NCBI RefSeq assembly: GCF_000002985.6
Contig: NC_003280.10
Span: 8,056,501-8,120,500 of the forward strand
Origin: Caenorhabditis elegans
Lineage: Eukaryota > Nematoda > Chromadorea > Rhabditida > Rhabditidae
Direction: 5' to 3'
Length of the DNA: 64,000 bases
Under the pieces are notes generated by a model, which saw nothing but the letters and a program-made list of their open reading frames with translations, ran no database searches and was not told the origin of the DNA. The position numbers were made by a program, and so were the translations under genes. Positions within the stretch are counted from its first letter, which is position 1. Every line of letters starts with the position of its first letter. Of this stretch, positions 36,782-49,238 are shown piece by piece.

Positions 36782-38452
36782 TGCAACTGTCGGAAAAAGA
36801 GGAGAACAACAAATTGAAATTGACCATGGCAAGTATCATTCTGAAGAACATGATCTGCCCATGAATAGAACGGAAATGAATAGAAGAACGAGGAAAAGGA
36901 TATAAGAGGTATGGTTAGCTTTGATTTATGATGATGATCTGTTGAAATTGCAACATTCATATCACATAGAATCAGAAAATACGTTCAACAACTGGGAGGC
37001 TAGAAACTTGAAAGATTTATTGTTCTTGTGGAGATAAAAAAGGAACTACCATCACATTTTCGATGGTGGCGGCGAAGAAAGTTTTAAAATCTTGACGTTG
37101 ACATATTTCCTATAAAATTGAAAGTTTAGTGCTACAAAAATTTCAAAAATATGAACCTACCAAACATGGGCAACAATTTCCAAGACAAGATTTCAATAAA
37201 TTAAGAATGACCACCTTTGGTGCCTAAAAGGGAGGCATAACTCATTTTGAAAATGACCTACGCTTACTTTGACATAAAAAATTCACGTGGATTGAGTCAT
37301 GTTAAGAATCATGTCAGAATAGGCGTGGACCGTCTTTGAGGCATTTTTACTTGCAGGGATGTGAATGTAATTAACTTTTAGACATAGCCTATTGCATTTT
37401 TTGAAATATGTTTCAAAAATTAAGCAACATTGTTGGTTGGTCGAAAATCTAGTTGGCAACTAAATAATTCTAAAAAAGTTGTTATAGCTATCAAATGTGG
37501 CACAAAAACAAATCGGATTAATCTGAGAGACGAACATAGATTTTCAGTCTAAACAATTAATTGAACAAATCAAACAAATGCGGGATAAGCCGACCCGTAA
37601 AGTGAAAGTAATACCCGATTGAAAGTGTAAGTTAATAAATACCAAAAAACACTTGGTATCTAGCCACGTTAATTGGATTACTACCATAAACGAACGATGA
37701 CAAAGAGACAGAGAGAGTTAGTGATGTGTCTGTATGGCATTTAAGCAATACAAATGTAAAAGAAACATGATACATTCTCTTCTTCTAAACATGGTGTCAT
37801 CGATCCGGTTAAAAGAGATTGAGAGGCAAAGAAATCTAATGCGCGACGAACTTTTTATGGGATATACACGTATATATACTTGCCTCGTTTTTTTTTCAAA
37901 TGTGTAATATGTTCAGGTAGGTTCAGAAATTAGAGAATTTCAACGTATGGGTTAAAAGTGAGAAGTATGGAATTTTTGGAAGGAATTTACATTATCTGAC
38001 CGGAGGATCAGCGGGAAGGGAAACAATGACGGAAATAAAGGAATGAGAAGAAGAGGATCGGCAGTTTATCAGAGTGGAAAATCGAGGAAATCATTGAAAT
38101 TTAAATAAAATAAAAGTCTAGGGAAAATTTTTGCATGCCGAGTATGTGAGAGAAAAAAGGATAAAATAAATGCCTCTCAATTTTTTGAATATGCTTAAAA
38201 TGAATTTCGATGGCAAATATATGCTTACCCTATATAATTTTTTTTTTAATTCAATGAAATCGTCATAAAAGAAAAAATGGAATAAAATATAATTATTTCT
38301 AAATTGTCTTGTAGACAACATTTGTCAATAAAAAGTTCAAGCGTTTTCTGGAGCATGTGGTTATACTGAGAATGTTCTTCGAAAAACCTTTAAGAATCAA
38401 GAAACTAAACAATTTTTAAGAACTCGGCATATACGGTATTCCTTACATTAAG

Positions 38453-38580
38453 CCAAAAAATATTGGGTACGGCATGTTTTGCTACAGTTTAAAATTCTGA
38501 TTGTATCTAATAGATCCTAGTAAAAGTTTACAACTAACGTAGTTTAATTGTTTTTTTTTGAAACGTACCGTTTTTGGAGC
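38453..38580. repeat. short palindromic repeat
   Basis: The left end GCCAAAAAATATTGGGTACG and inner CTACAGTTTAAA are mirrored by ACGTAGTTTAATTG and ACGTACCGTTTTTGGAGC at the right end. It shares these ends with the 18487-18818 element and appears to be a shorter relative. Confidence 0.55.
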
Positions 38581-40318
38581 AACCAAAGTAGTTACATGCC
38601 AGGCAGTTTGGTTTTTTGTTAAACAATAAAAAAATTACATGAGATTTTCATTTTGAAACAGTATGTTCATATGAAACATACATCGTACTTGCCAAAAGTA
38701 GAAAATGATACAAAATATCAATTTTGGGAGTAATGAAAGATAACTCGAAAAGGATGAAATCAAAAATCAAAAAGTGATTGATTAACTATAGACAGTGTGG
38801 ATGATTCCAATGGCTCATTTCACGTAATACGTGGAACATGACATTTCGGAAGGAACCACTGAAAAAGTGACAGATATCCGGTATTCTCGATGCTTCGCCC
38901 CCTGTGCTTGAAGAAGGTACATGAGATAGAGAGAAACCTCAACGAAAGAGGCAAAAAGAGAAGCAGCACAGGAGAGTATGCGATCCGGAGGCCTTGCGCG
39001 GTGTGGTGGTATGGTGCGAGCGGACATCAAAATGCACAATAAAACGCGTTTTTATTTGATGATGGAAAGTGCGCGTGCGAGTATCGGCGTCTCAACTGTT
39101 CGGTGCGCTCTTTTCGGGGTTTCTGGACGCATCGGTTACCCGGACGGGAAATTGCGATGAAAAAATAATTCAGACGGGAAGTGAAATGAGCATTGCTTCG
39201 GCATTTTATATGTGATTTTAAAAAGGTCTTGATGAACTGTTACAAAAAAAGAATAGTCATCGAAAAATTACGTCCTAAATTCTGAAAGATACAGTAAGAA
39301 AATTATTCTCTAATCTTGGAGTTAGAAATAATTTATTATCTTAAATTTGGTAAACTCATACAATGCGTATTATTTTGTAATCGAAAAAATAAATTTTGAA
39401 GACTATCTTTTTTTTGATTTTTTTTTTTTTGATTTTGAAGAGTATCGTTTTTAAAATAACGTGATTGGGCAATTTTTAAATTACGGTTATAATTTTATGT
39501 TAAAAAAATTGTCTAATAAAATCTAAAATTGGTACAGCTAGAAATAACATCTTGAATGTTTGCTTTAAAAATATTTTATACATTTTCTTTGAAATCATAC
39601 AAAATCCAATTAAAACCATGGTGCACAATTAAGTTTTTAAAATTTCCATAACCTTCTTTTTTTTCATAGATATCACATAATCGTCATTAACAAATTAAAT
39701 TTACAATAAAAACCCTGACAGACACCTGAGGACAATACAATCGACCCTTCAGGATTCGGAGGGCAGAAAGAGAAAGATGAGCGCGCGCATGTTTTCGAGA
39801 ACCTCTACACATGATTTCAATCGTCGCACGGTATGTAGTATTTAAGTGTCCTATTTTTTTTCTGGGTTACTTGCTTGTGGTATTGAATTCAATGAGATGA
39901 CAACCATTTCCACCGAGAATTAAGTAAAAAACAAGAAAAGTTACGGGTGGCCTCTGATTCTTAATTAGAACCTTTACAAAAGTTTCAACTTGAAAATGGG
40001 TTGAGTGTTCTCAGAGTAATTCTTTGAATGAAGTAAATTAAAGAAAAAAACGTAGGAAGTTAAAGATGGGTAACTGCATAAATGCCAATGCCGAGTAACT
40101 CGAAAAATCAGAATTTAAATCATTGCAGAAATTTATCTGAAATTATTAAAATCTGATTCAAGATATTTGTGAACTTTGACAGACGTCTGTCCGTTACAAC
40201 ATTGAAAAAGAAAATAACTTCTGGAACTCTGAACAAATCGTCATTTTCCATGAATGCCTGATGAAAGAACACATCATAAATAAATAACTTATTATTTTGA
40301 AAAGGCTGATAGTTTCTA

Positions 40319-41349
40319 TTAGGTTGAACCGGAAGTCTTTGTGAATGGGTTTGCTTCTCCATTGCTCGCCCCCTTTGCACTTTGGTGTTCCTATTTTGCT
40401 ACGGTATAACAACGAGTAAAGGAACTTCATTTTAAAAAACACCCCATTCCCTTCCCTCCGCCCTGACCATAAATTGAATTTGGATGCGTTGAAGAAAGCC
40501 TTGTAAACGAATCCTTTCCAAACAACCCGTGAACTGTCAACCGCATTTGGGTCTCATCAAACCAACATCGTACAGGGCTTGGCAGCTCCCGGAATAAAGA
40601 AAATTAGGGGTGGATTCATACCTCACACGTTGACACAAGCCAACCTTATTCTTTGAGTGGATGATTCCCTTTCCCTCCTCATTCTCCACGGGGGCGATTG
40701 ATGGTTGAACCCACTCATCACTGGAGACGAGAAGTGGGTCCTCTACGATAACAACCACAAGCGTGCTCAGTGAATTGGAGAAGGAGAGACACCACAGGAT
40801 GCCGCCAAACCCGACCTTCACCCCAAAAAAGGCATGCTTTCAGTGAGGTGGGGAGTGTACGGCCCCATCTACAGGGAACTGCTACCTGATAGCAAAATAA
40901 TTACTGGGGGCCTCTACATTATCTAACCACGGAACCTGAAGAAAGTCTTCAATCGTTCACCCCTGATGGACAAGCAACTCTATTTTCAACAAAACAACGC
41001 TCGTCCCTACGGCTTGAAACAAGTATTGCAAGAACTGGTCAGGCGTGGATGGATGGTTCTCCTTTACCCACCGTATTCTCAAGACATTGCTCCATCTGAA
41101 TACTGATCGTTTTCAGGTATAACTCGTGACCTCTGGGGAAAAACCTTCAATACCCATGGAAGTGTCGAAATGGTACTCAAGCAATATTTCGACTTGCGCC
41201 TGGAAGGGTTCTATAAGTAGGGCACTCACAAGTTACCCACACGTTGGCAGTATATTGTTGATAATGATAGCAAATAAAATTTATCCTGTCGTTTCTCTTG
41301 CTTCGAGAAATAAACGTTTGAACTCACAAAGACTTCCGGTTCAACCTAA
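40319..41349 (+). mobile_element. inactive mariner transposon with intact ends
   Basis: Perfect 26-bp inverted repeats lie at 40319-40344 and 41324-41349 and are flanked by TA on both sides (40317-40318, 41350-41351), the Tc1/mariner target duplication. Inside, the plus strand reads a broken mariner-family transposase: a helix-turn-helix-like segment near 40510-40620, ITGDEKWVLYDN near 40718, a segment FQQNNARPYG near 40985, and WMVLLYPPYSQDIAPSEY near 41050. A stop follows KRAQ where Trp is expected, another follows PSEY, and the D of the QDNARPH motif is Asn. It is 1031 bases long and cannot make active enzyme. Confidence 0.9.
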
Positions 41350-43874
41350 TATATCAGCAAGCATAAGCGCATGTATTTTAAAAAGTGGACTCCTGCCAGT
41401 TTTTTTTTTCAAATCTTAAGAGTATCAGTTTTTAAAAGTAAACATTTTTTAATAAAGTTCTGGGCAATTTCATCAGAATCTTTGAAAATTACAGAGTGTT
41501 TTGAAAGATTGTAGGGAGTGAATGTTTTGACAAAGAAAAGTTTCTAAAATGACCCATTTGATTCTTTTTGTCTTCTTCTCCCACCAACTGCAGATGTTTT
41601 CGTCTATTTCCTGATTGCGCCGCTCAAAACCGATGAATTTTGGAATCGTTTCTGAATGTTGACGCGTCGGATTATGGTCAGACCATCCTATTGAGGCAAC
41701 AAACAAAAAAAAAGAAAAAAAAAGAGCGAGTATTTTGAAAACGGGATCTATCCATGGAAATGGAGGTGGAGAGGAACAAAAATGAGGAAGCGGGTGTGAA
41801 TCAGAAGAAAAAAGAAAAAGAGGAGCAAAAGTGGGTAGGAACAATTAGCGGAAAACGGTTATGGAAAGAAACAGTGAGAATGTGAACGATAAATTTTCAA
41901 CAAATTTGGTTTTTTGATTAATTATTTTCCTTGCGCAAACTATCTGAACTTAAAACGGTATCCTTAAATCGCATGTCGCCCTATTAGTACAACTGTAGAA
42001 CTTTGATGAGATCAAAAAAAAGTTTGATAATTGAAATAAAGAGAAAGATATTATTTTTATAATTTATCGGCTCACAAATTCTTATAACTAGAACGTCAGA
42101 ACTTAACCTGAAAAGTTTTGCATTGATTGATTCAATTAACAAGTTATATAAACTATGTTGAATTAAATGATCGTTTATGGTTTTCACTATAGTGCCATCA
42201 ACTTTGGGTAAAAAACTGGGTTAACACTTGAAAATGCAAACAAAAATTGAACATATGTCTGGTTTACTTAACATTTTTGGCCTAGAAAAAACAAGTTCTC
42301 TCGCTATGAAATTTATAAAAACAATTTTCAATGAAGAACGGAATCTAGCATTAAAATAAAGTCTAGTAGATGAACATCTAAAGATAATCGTAATGATATG
42401 AAGTTTGAAGTCTCTTTGCGGAAATATGTGATATACTCAATTAATGTCAAGGAATCCCAAATATTTGGATATGCATTATGCGGGCTCCGTGAATGCTCTT
42501 GGTACTTGCACTCTCTCAATCTAAACACAAACAAATATATAGGCGGTTTCGACTTTGAAGAAATGAGCGTTTTGAGAGCATAAGCATATTCTCATATCAA
42601 GTACGATTACCCGACACAATGTGCGAATATTTCTCGTTTGTATGCTTTGGTTGTCGAAAAAATGCATGTGTCATGACTATTTTTGTACCAAATTTCTGTA
42701 CTAAATACTGTACGAAAATTAGAAAAATAAAGTGGATGGAGACAACAAATCGCTAAAAATAGTGAAAAGCAGTGCTTTACTGTACAGAAAATCGAATTGT
42801 GTTCAAAGGTAGAAAAGCCAATTACGGAGCAGGTGTGTGTGTCACGTTGTTGACCAGAGAGAAAACAGGCGGTGCATGATGAGATGTCACCTCTTCTCTA
42901 CAGCTGACCTTGATGAGAGACTGCCAAATACCACACATTAACGGAGGAAAGTGAGGAGAATAAGAAAGGGAGGATCAAGGTAAAATGACGATGAAGATGG
43001 TAGAAGAAAAGAGGGAAAAGGTACGGGAAACAACAGGAACTATTCTGTGTCAAGTGTATCTTCAACCAAAAAATGGTGTCTAAAAAGAACCACGATGATG
43101 CGTTAAAATTGAGGAATACACCAGACATTGAACATTTGCGTTTATTTTAAATCCTGTTTTTCCCATTTAATGCCTCTCTTCTACCAAAATGTAAAAGACT
43201 CCACAGTGATTATCAACTTTTTTCATTATTTAAATGAGAACAATATAATTGGAAAAAATTTGACGCGGCATTTGGCATTTGAAACCTCGCCGATGTTCCA
43301 GTGTTCAAGTTATCTATTTAACCGATTTTCAGGCACCCAGTAAATCGTCTCAAACTGATTTTTTGTAACATAATTCTGCCAGTCTGGAAAACATATTTCA
43401 ACAAAGTTAGTTGAGAGCCTAACTACAAGTCGATTACATTCAACAATTCTACAATTTTAATCTGATCATATTCCTTCGCAGATCAATATTAAAAAACACC
43501 AAATAGTATCTAGCAGCTCGTTTGACCAATACTCATCGTGTGTGCTCTGCTGTATACTCACAAATGCCTATTTGCAAACATATGTACTCGTTAATGAGCG
43601 TCGAATTACAGTACCATCAAGTTGATTTTTTATAACCGGAACTAGGATGTGTGTTCTCAAGTGCACTTCATGAACCTACGATTCTTATAGGTGCCATTTT
43701 TTTGGCATATTCCATATAAAACTCATTTTTGTTATTTTCTGAAAATACGTTTTTTGAAACTAACTAGGACTGTGCTGCAATCAAATTTACGGATAACTAT
43801 AGTAATATATATGTATATCAAATTTTAGTTTTAAAAAAAGTGATTCAAGTTTTAAAACAATCAAAACTTTATTT
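41350..43874. other. intergenic, AT-rich
   Basis: No gene is supported. A purine-rich stretch at 41700-41880 gives a Pro/Ser/Phe-rich minus-strand frame that looks like composition noise. No RNA gene or repeat with clear ends was found. Confidence 0.4.
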
Positions 43875-45641
43875 TTAAACTCTCCAAAATCGTTTTTTCT
43901 TTGCCACAACAACATGAGAGCTTCGAATAATTTGCTCATCCCATTGTAGACTCAATTTCGAGAAATACACATTTGTCTCATCACTTGTTGATAAAATTTT
44001 CTTGATTTTGAAGTCTTCCGGAAATATTCTCCCGAAAAATGGTTTTGTGAAAACTCTAATTGGTTTAAAACGAAGAAAATATGTACGAAAATGACGATCA
44101 GCAAGGATTGCAACGAAAAATACGACTTGAGCATATCTGAAATTAATAATTTTTTATTTTTAGTTTTTTTTAGATTCTTACATAGCAATTCCCAAATTCA
44201 GGAAAGTATGACAGCATTTGACAAGAACCGGATAATCATTTTTTAAATACTCATTATTGGACGCTGAAATTGTATGCAGGTGTATATTGTCGTGTGAATC
44301 AAATCAAATTTGTCATTTTCAAAGATCAATTGACTTACCGATCAGAAATCCAGCGAGCAAAGTATTAAAACAAGTGACCACTAATATTGAATTTTTGATC
44401 CACTAAAAAATTAATTCTGATCTTGATTAGACTATAGAAAAAGCTTACATTCATTATTTTCAAGTTCTCATTTAATTGAAAACGAAGGCTTAATGTATAA
44501 GATTGAGTTATTTCTCTTGTTTGACAGAGCTCTATTTTTGATTTGTTTGAATTGAATAAAATTACATAGAGAAATATTGAAACAAAATTAAAACAAAGAC
44601 CAAGACTGCACCACACGGCAGTATCGAAGATTAGCTCTAAAACTTCAATATTTGATTTAAAATACTGGAATGGAATAATTTTTACCGTAATGAAACAATA
44701 ATGATCCAAAAATTCCTGCTATTGAGTTTGTTGAAGTAAGAACTATTGAAACCCATTTATGTTGTACTGATTCATATGTTGATACCCAAATGGTTGCGAG
44801 AAATCTCTCCACTGCTAATAATAATGTGCTGTAATATTTTTTGGATGGAAAGTTGAATTGGAATATATGTAGCCGACATGTCTACAGTGAAAAATGCACA
44901 CAATAATTATTTATCAGTAAGAAAGATGTTTTACAAGCATGCAGTTTCGAATAAATTCAACTTCGGCGTTATTAAGTTACTGTATTTTTTTTCAAAATTT
45001 GAGAATTCGTTCGGACCCAGGAAGAGTACACTGGGGTCAGTTTTCCGGTGAAACTTACACAGAGCATATCAAAAACATGAAATATACTCGATAGGTGCTA
45101 CAACAAAACAATAGCATAAAAAACATATTTTTATAATTCCAGGGAAGTTTTTCTGTCTCCACTGCAATTGTCTGATCATCTGAAACTGTTGAATTTCACA
45201 GAGTTAATGAGAAACTAAGCTAGATCCAAATTCACACCACATGCAGCAATTTCCAAAAAAATTCTAAAATTTTGATACTGGCCACACATCTCTGTTTTGT
45301 TAATAACATAATCTAATTTTTTTCTGCAGAAACCGAAAAGTTGTATTTCGTTCCAGTGAATTTTTTGAATTAAATAGAAATTCGTTTTTACCTAAATTGA
45401 AAAGTCCAATTTCGAAGAAAGCAATTGTTATTCTAGCGATTATATCAAACCAATATGCAAATATAGCGTATCCCACTACAACTTTCAAATTAAAATGAAA
45501 TTGATATCTACTCATATTGAAAATAATAGCAGCAAATTCAAACAACTCGAAAATGAGAAGAATAATTTCACAGAAAATCATTGAAAGCAACTGAATACGA
45601 TTAGGATCATTATTTGATATTTTATGGTATTGAATTAACAT
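43875..45641 (-). CDS. seven-transmembrane chemoreceptor, Sre-type
   Basis: Seven minus-strand exons (45392-45641, 45061-45185, 44686-44881, 44449-44636, 44339-44402, 44182-44263, 43875-44136) give about 388 residues, consistent in phase. Seven hydrophobic segments can be followed, for example LLSMIFCEIILLIFELFEFA (TM1), the third near WNYKNMFFMLLFCCSTY, and LVKCCHTFLNLGIAMYAQVV (TM7). The motif LLLAVERFLATIWVSTYE after TM3 matches the ERxxAT...YE signature of the nematode Sre receptor family, which are G-protein-coupled receptors thought to act in chemosensory neurons. The C-terminal tail is basic (VVVAKKKRFWRV). The sideroflexin gene ends only 125 bases upstream on the same strand, leaving very little room for a separate promoter. 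Confidence 0.8.
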
Positions 45642-45766
45642 TTAAAAGATAATTAAATCAATATTAGCAGACTTTGCGGCAATCTGAATCTTAACTGAAA
45701 TGACAGCAAAAGAAATTAATCAAACAGGTGGAAAATTGAATGTTTTTTATTTTGATATGAACAAAA

Positions 45767-48551
45767 TCACAGCCCCTTATTGTAGTAAAGTAGAGAGTTT
45801 TTGGTTTTTTGTTGAAGCTCCGGCTCCAATTGTTCACGAGAAATCTGGAAATTATTAAGGTAATATAAACCACATTGGACGGTGTATCTTACAGCGCTTT
45901 CCTGTGGGAATAACGCCAATGCAACTGGTAAACTGACGGCAAAGGATAGTGTACAAACTATTGCATTGACAAATATGTGACGGACTTGGGTTTTTGTTAC
46001 CCATTTGAATCTGAAATGTATTCAATATGATTAAATTAGTTTCTAGTTCTTTGATATTTGATTTGAGAAAACTAGTGTGTGCCAAGCAGCAAACAAGATG
46101 TATGGTGCAAAATAATTAGATAATAACTCAAAGGTGTGCGAGGAAATTACCGAGATCACCGAGCATGGATACCATTTGTTTTGTTTTTTTTTAAATAAAA
46201 TATCATAAAGATATTCATTAAGCAAAAATAGAACGATCTACTTTGTACTGACATTGTACTGCTCGGCGAATTTGCGGCCCTCCCCAGTTACTAACCTTTC
46301 CAGGTACGGCATAATACACGGAGGCATCAAAAGAAGTGGAACTGGAAGGAATGCTCGAACCATTGTTGTATCAGTTACTGCTTGTTTTGCAGCTACTTTT
46401 GATACTCCAACAACTTTTCCTGTATCCTTCTCGTACACTTGAATTCCAGTTTCCAACTCATTCCAGCGCATGCAGATGACGTTGAGTGACGATGCAAGTG
46501 ACGTGGCAGGAAGTGGAACAAATCTCTGAAAAGTAAGCAATTAGGTAATATTTTTTTGGAAGTTAGATGAAACTCTAGGTTGATGTACAAACATGGTCAT
46601 ATTCATATGCAATATCTTGTTAAACTCGCTAAATTGCGTATCTTCTAACTGGCGTATCTTGAAAAATACACGTCTAGAAAACAAATTTTCAACTGACATA
46701 AGAATTAGAAATATTTTTTCTTTCTTTTGCATTACATTTTATTGCAAAACGTTAATTCATTGTTGAGTTTCACCGCTTCAAATATATTTTACCAAAATCC
46801 ACCGAGATTTTTGAGAACTGTTCTGCTCTATCAGTCATAACTCAACATCCACTAAATTTCAGAAGGAAAATCTTGTTGAATCGTAATTGAGAAATATTTT
46901 GCTACATTTTATCTGTTTTGAGTTTTTTGAAATTTTCATGTTTTGCCAAGTTACAGGCCGTTTTTCAAAAAAATCCAATTTCGCTCATAAAACTCTTCAT
47001 ATCCAACGTATCGACTTGAAATTTTGAAAAATGATCACTTTTTTGAGGTCTCTACAATGTCCTAAAAAATCTTTCGAAAAATCCTGCTAATCTCCAAAAT
47101 CGTCCTCCGCTCCAAAAAATGAAATCGAACTTTTGCCTTCGAAAAATGACCAAAAAATGAAATTGCGATATTTGGGTCGAAAAATATGTTTTTAGAAAGC
47201 TGAGAACACGTTATTTACGAATATCATGTTTATTGTTGATGAAGTTCCGTTTCAAACGACCTGAAATTAAAGCATGAACCTAATTCCATTCACACGTGAC
47301 ATTTTTTTACTAAAAAACAATTGAAAAACTGATCGAAAATTCCCAGTTGTTTTCAAGGGAAAAAAGTGTCACGTGTGAATGGAATTAGGTTCATGCTTTA
47401 ATTTCAGGTCGTTTGAAACGGAACTTCATCAAAAATAAACTTCATATTCGTAAATAACGTGTTCTCAGCTTTCTAAAAATATATTTTTCGACTCCACTAT
47501 CCCAATTTCATTTTTTTGGCCAATTTCCGAAAGGCAAAGGTCCGATTTCATTTTTCAGAGCGGAGGACGATTGAGGAGATTTATGGAGAGATAACTTTCA
47601 GTAAAATGTGTTTGACTCTGTGTAACTCAACAAATAATTGGTGTTTGGCAATAAAAAGTATTGCAAAAAAATAAAAAATATTTCTGATAGTTTTGTTAGT
47701 GAAACATTTGTTTTCTAGCCATGTATTTTTCAAGATACGCCAGTTTGAAGATACGCAATTTAGCGAGTTTTCAACATAATGTATACGAATATAACCATTT
47801 TTCTACGTCAGCCTACTTTTTGAGTCTAACATCTTTCTATACTTACCCTTTATCGGTGTTTTAAACTTTTATTTCTCAAAGATGTTACCTGAATGATGAT
47901 TCGTGTAGTTGGTGGCAACGATGAAGCTTTCTTGATGAAGTAAGTCAATCCACCAGAAATTGAGCAAGCAGCAGTTACAGCTGCACCATATGCTCCAATA
48001 TATTTTGATAAAGGCTGTGGTTGAGTTGCATTTCGATTGGCATAATTAACACATGCATTATGTGATTGATTCATCCATTGCCAAAAAAGAAGAGTTGGCC
48101 ATGATGGATTTGGAAGTAACATTCCAGTTACAGTTATCCAGCCAAATGGTACAAATCCACTCATACGAAATGGTGGAAGAACTTTTTCACCTGTATCCGG
48201 ATGAAGAATTGCCGATTTCAATTTTTGTGCTTCCCAAAGTGATTTATCAGGTACATTCGTGGCGGTTCCAGCTTTGAAGCTATTCAGAAGTTCTAGTGAT
48301 TCTTCCAACTTTTTCTGCAAAATTCATGATTTTTAGATGCAAACAAAAATTTACCACATTTATCGTTTTGTTATCTTTTTTGGAACTGCAAATGTGTAAA
48401 AAGTTACATTAGACGCAAATAGAGTTCTTGGATCAATGACATCTAAGCAATGTAGATATCTTCCCAAAAAAGTATCCTGGGGAAATCTAGGCTCGCCGAG
48501 CTTAAATTTTGGATAAATTGGATACCCGAATAGAGTTTCATCTAGTGCCAT
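45767..48551 (-). CDS. sfxn-5: sideroflexin, SFXN5 type (mitochondrial carrier)
   Basis: Five minus-strand exons (48408-48551, 47889-48314, 46296-46525, 45893-46010, 45767-45844) encode about 331 residues, close to the usual sideroflexin length. Family blocks are clear: [48 protein letters not shown], the [13 protein letters not shown] motif with its preceding [16 protein letters not shown], and the ending [18 protein letters not shown]. The FRMSG and C-terminal YNKGL sequences favour SFXN5. Sideroflexins are inner mitochondrial membrane proteins; some carry serine, and SFXN5 has been linked to citrate transport. The intron 46526-47888 is unusually long because it contains a large inverted repeat. 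The symbol is from memory and the family call is firmer than the symbol. Confidence 0.9.
46590..47800. repeat. 1.2-kb near-palindrome (foldback/MITE-like element) in sideroflexin intron
   Basis: The outer left arm (AACTCGCTAAATTGCGTATC at 46623 and following, then GGCGTATCTTGAAAAATAC) is mirrored at 47715-47770 (GTATTTTTCAAGATACGCC, GATACGCAATTTAGCGAGTT). The inner arms mirror too: GAGAACACGTTATTTACGAA at 47203 versus TTCGTAAATAACGTGTTCTC near 47447, and the stretch before 47308 (CCATTCACACGTGAC) versus GTCACGTGTGAATGG near 47370. Symmetry runs from about 46590 to 47800 with the centre near 47330 for the inner part. No transposase frame is present. It lies wholly inside one intron. Confidence 0.85.
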
Positions 48552-49238
48552 CCTAAAATTCTTGGTTTTAAAAATGAAGAACAAAAAGGTTTCAATTTGA
48601 TTAGCTGTATTAAAAGCGAGAAAATTGATACCAGCAGAATGTGAAAACAGAGAAAACCAATTGGTCACTTGGCAATACAAAATGCGAAACGAGTGTAAAA
48701 TCGGAGATGAGAGATAATGTTAGGTCATGAGACGATAGACATACATGACAGTTGTTGTCTTTTTGATAAACGGAAAAAGTGAGAAAATGGAGAAAAATTT
48801 GAAAAACGGAGTCATTTTGGGTGTGCGGATAAATTGTATATACGAAAGAATGAGAAGAAAGCGAAACGAAAACAAAGACTAGAGATCAATGAGCAGAAGC
48901 CAACTGCAGATGCTTCTCTTTTTTGAGAAGTTGGGATATCGAGTAAGTGAGAAAAAGTGGTAGAAGATTAAAATCAAGTATTCAGGTTTTGAATTTAGAA
49001 GGGAAAATAGTTAGTAACGTAGTGTCTAAACTTTGTACAAGAAATTGATTTTTCATATTTTCCAGCTCGGGATTTAAAAATATTTAATTTTTTAAACATT
49101 TGTGTCAATAAATATTCAATCAAACTTTTATTTCATACCAAAACTACAAAAAAAAATTGAGCGGAGATCAATCAACGAATTAAAAAAAGTTTTTCAGTAA
49201 AGGTTTCAGAGACAATAAACAAAAATAGAAAGGAAGTA
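48552..49238. other. intergenic region upstream of the sideroflexin gene
   Basis: Promoter side of the sideroflexin gene and 3' flank of the sulfotransferase gene. The block 48720-48970 is purine-rich. No coding or RNA feature is seen. Confidence 0.4.

Larger units (their letters stand above)
36190..40318. other. gene-poor region upstream of ltd-1
   Basis: No coding gene is supported. The first 800 bases are purine-rich on the plus strand, with a GA run (36646-36660) and a TA microsatellite (36760-36781); this is the ltd-1 promoter side. A palindromic repeat lies at 38453-38580 and a GC-richer patch at about 38960-39160. Confidence 0.4.

Noticed and set aside
41473-41844. Minus-strand 123-codon Pro/Ser/Phe-rich frame
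   Set aside because: Purine-rich plus strand creates a long frame by composition; no splice context or recognisable domain.
44641-44709. Apparent frameshift in the receptor gene after TM4
   Set aside because: A 49-base intron (44637-44685) with a TTTTAG acceptor restores the frame, so the gene is intact.
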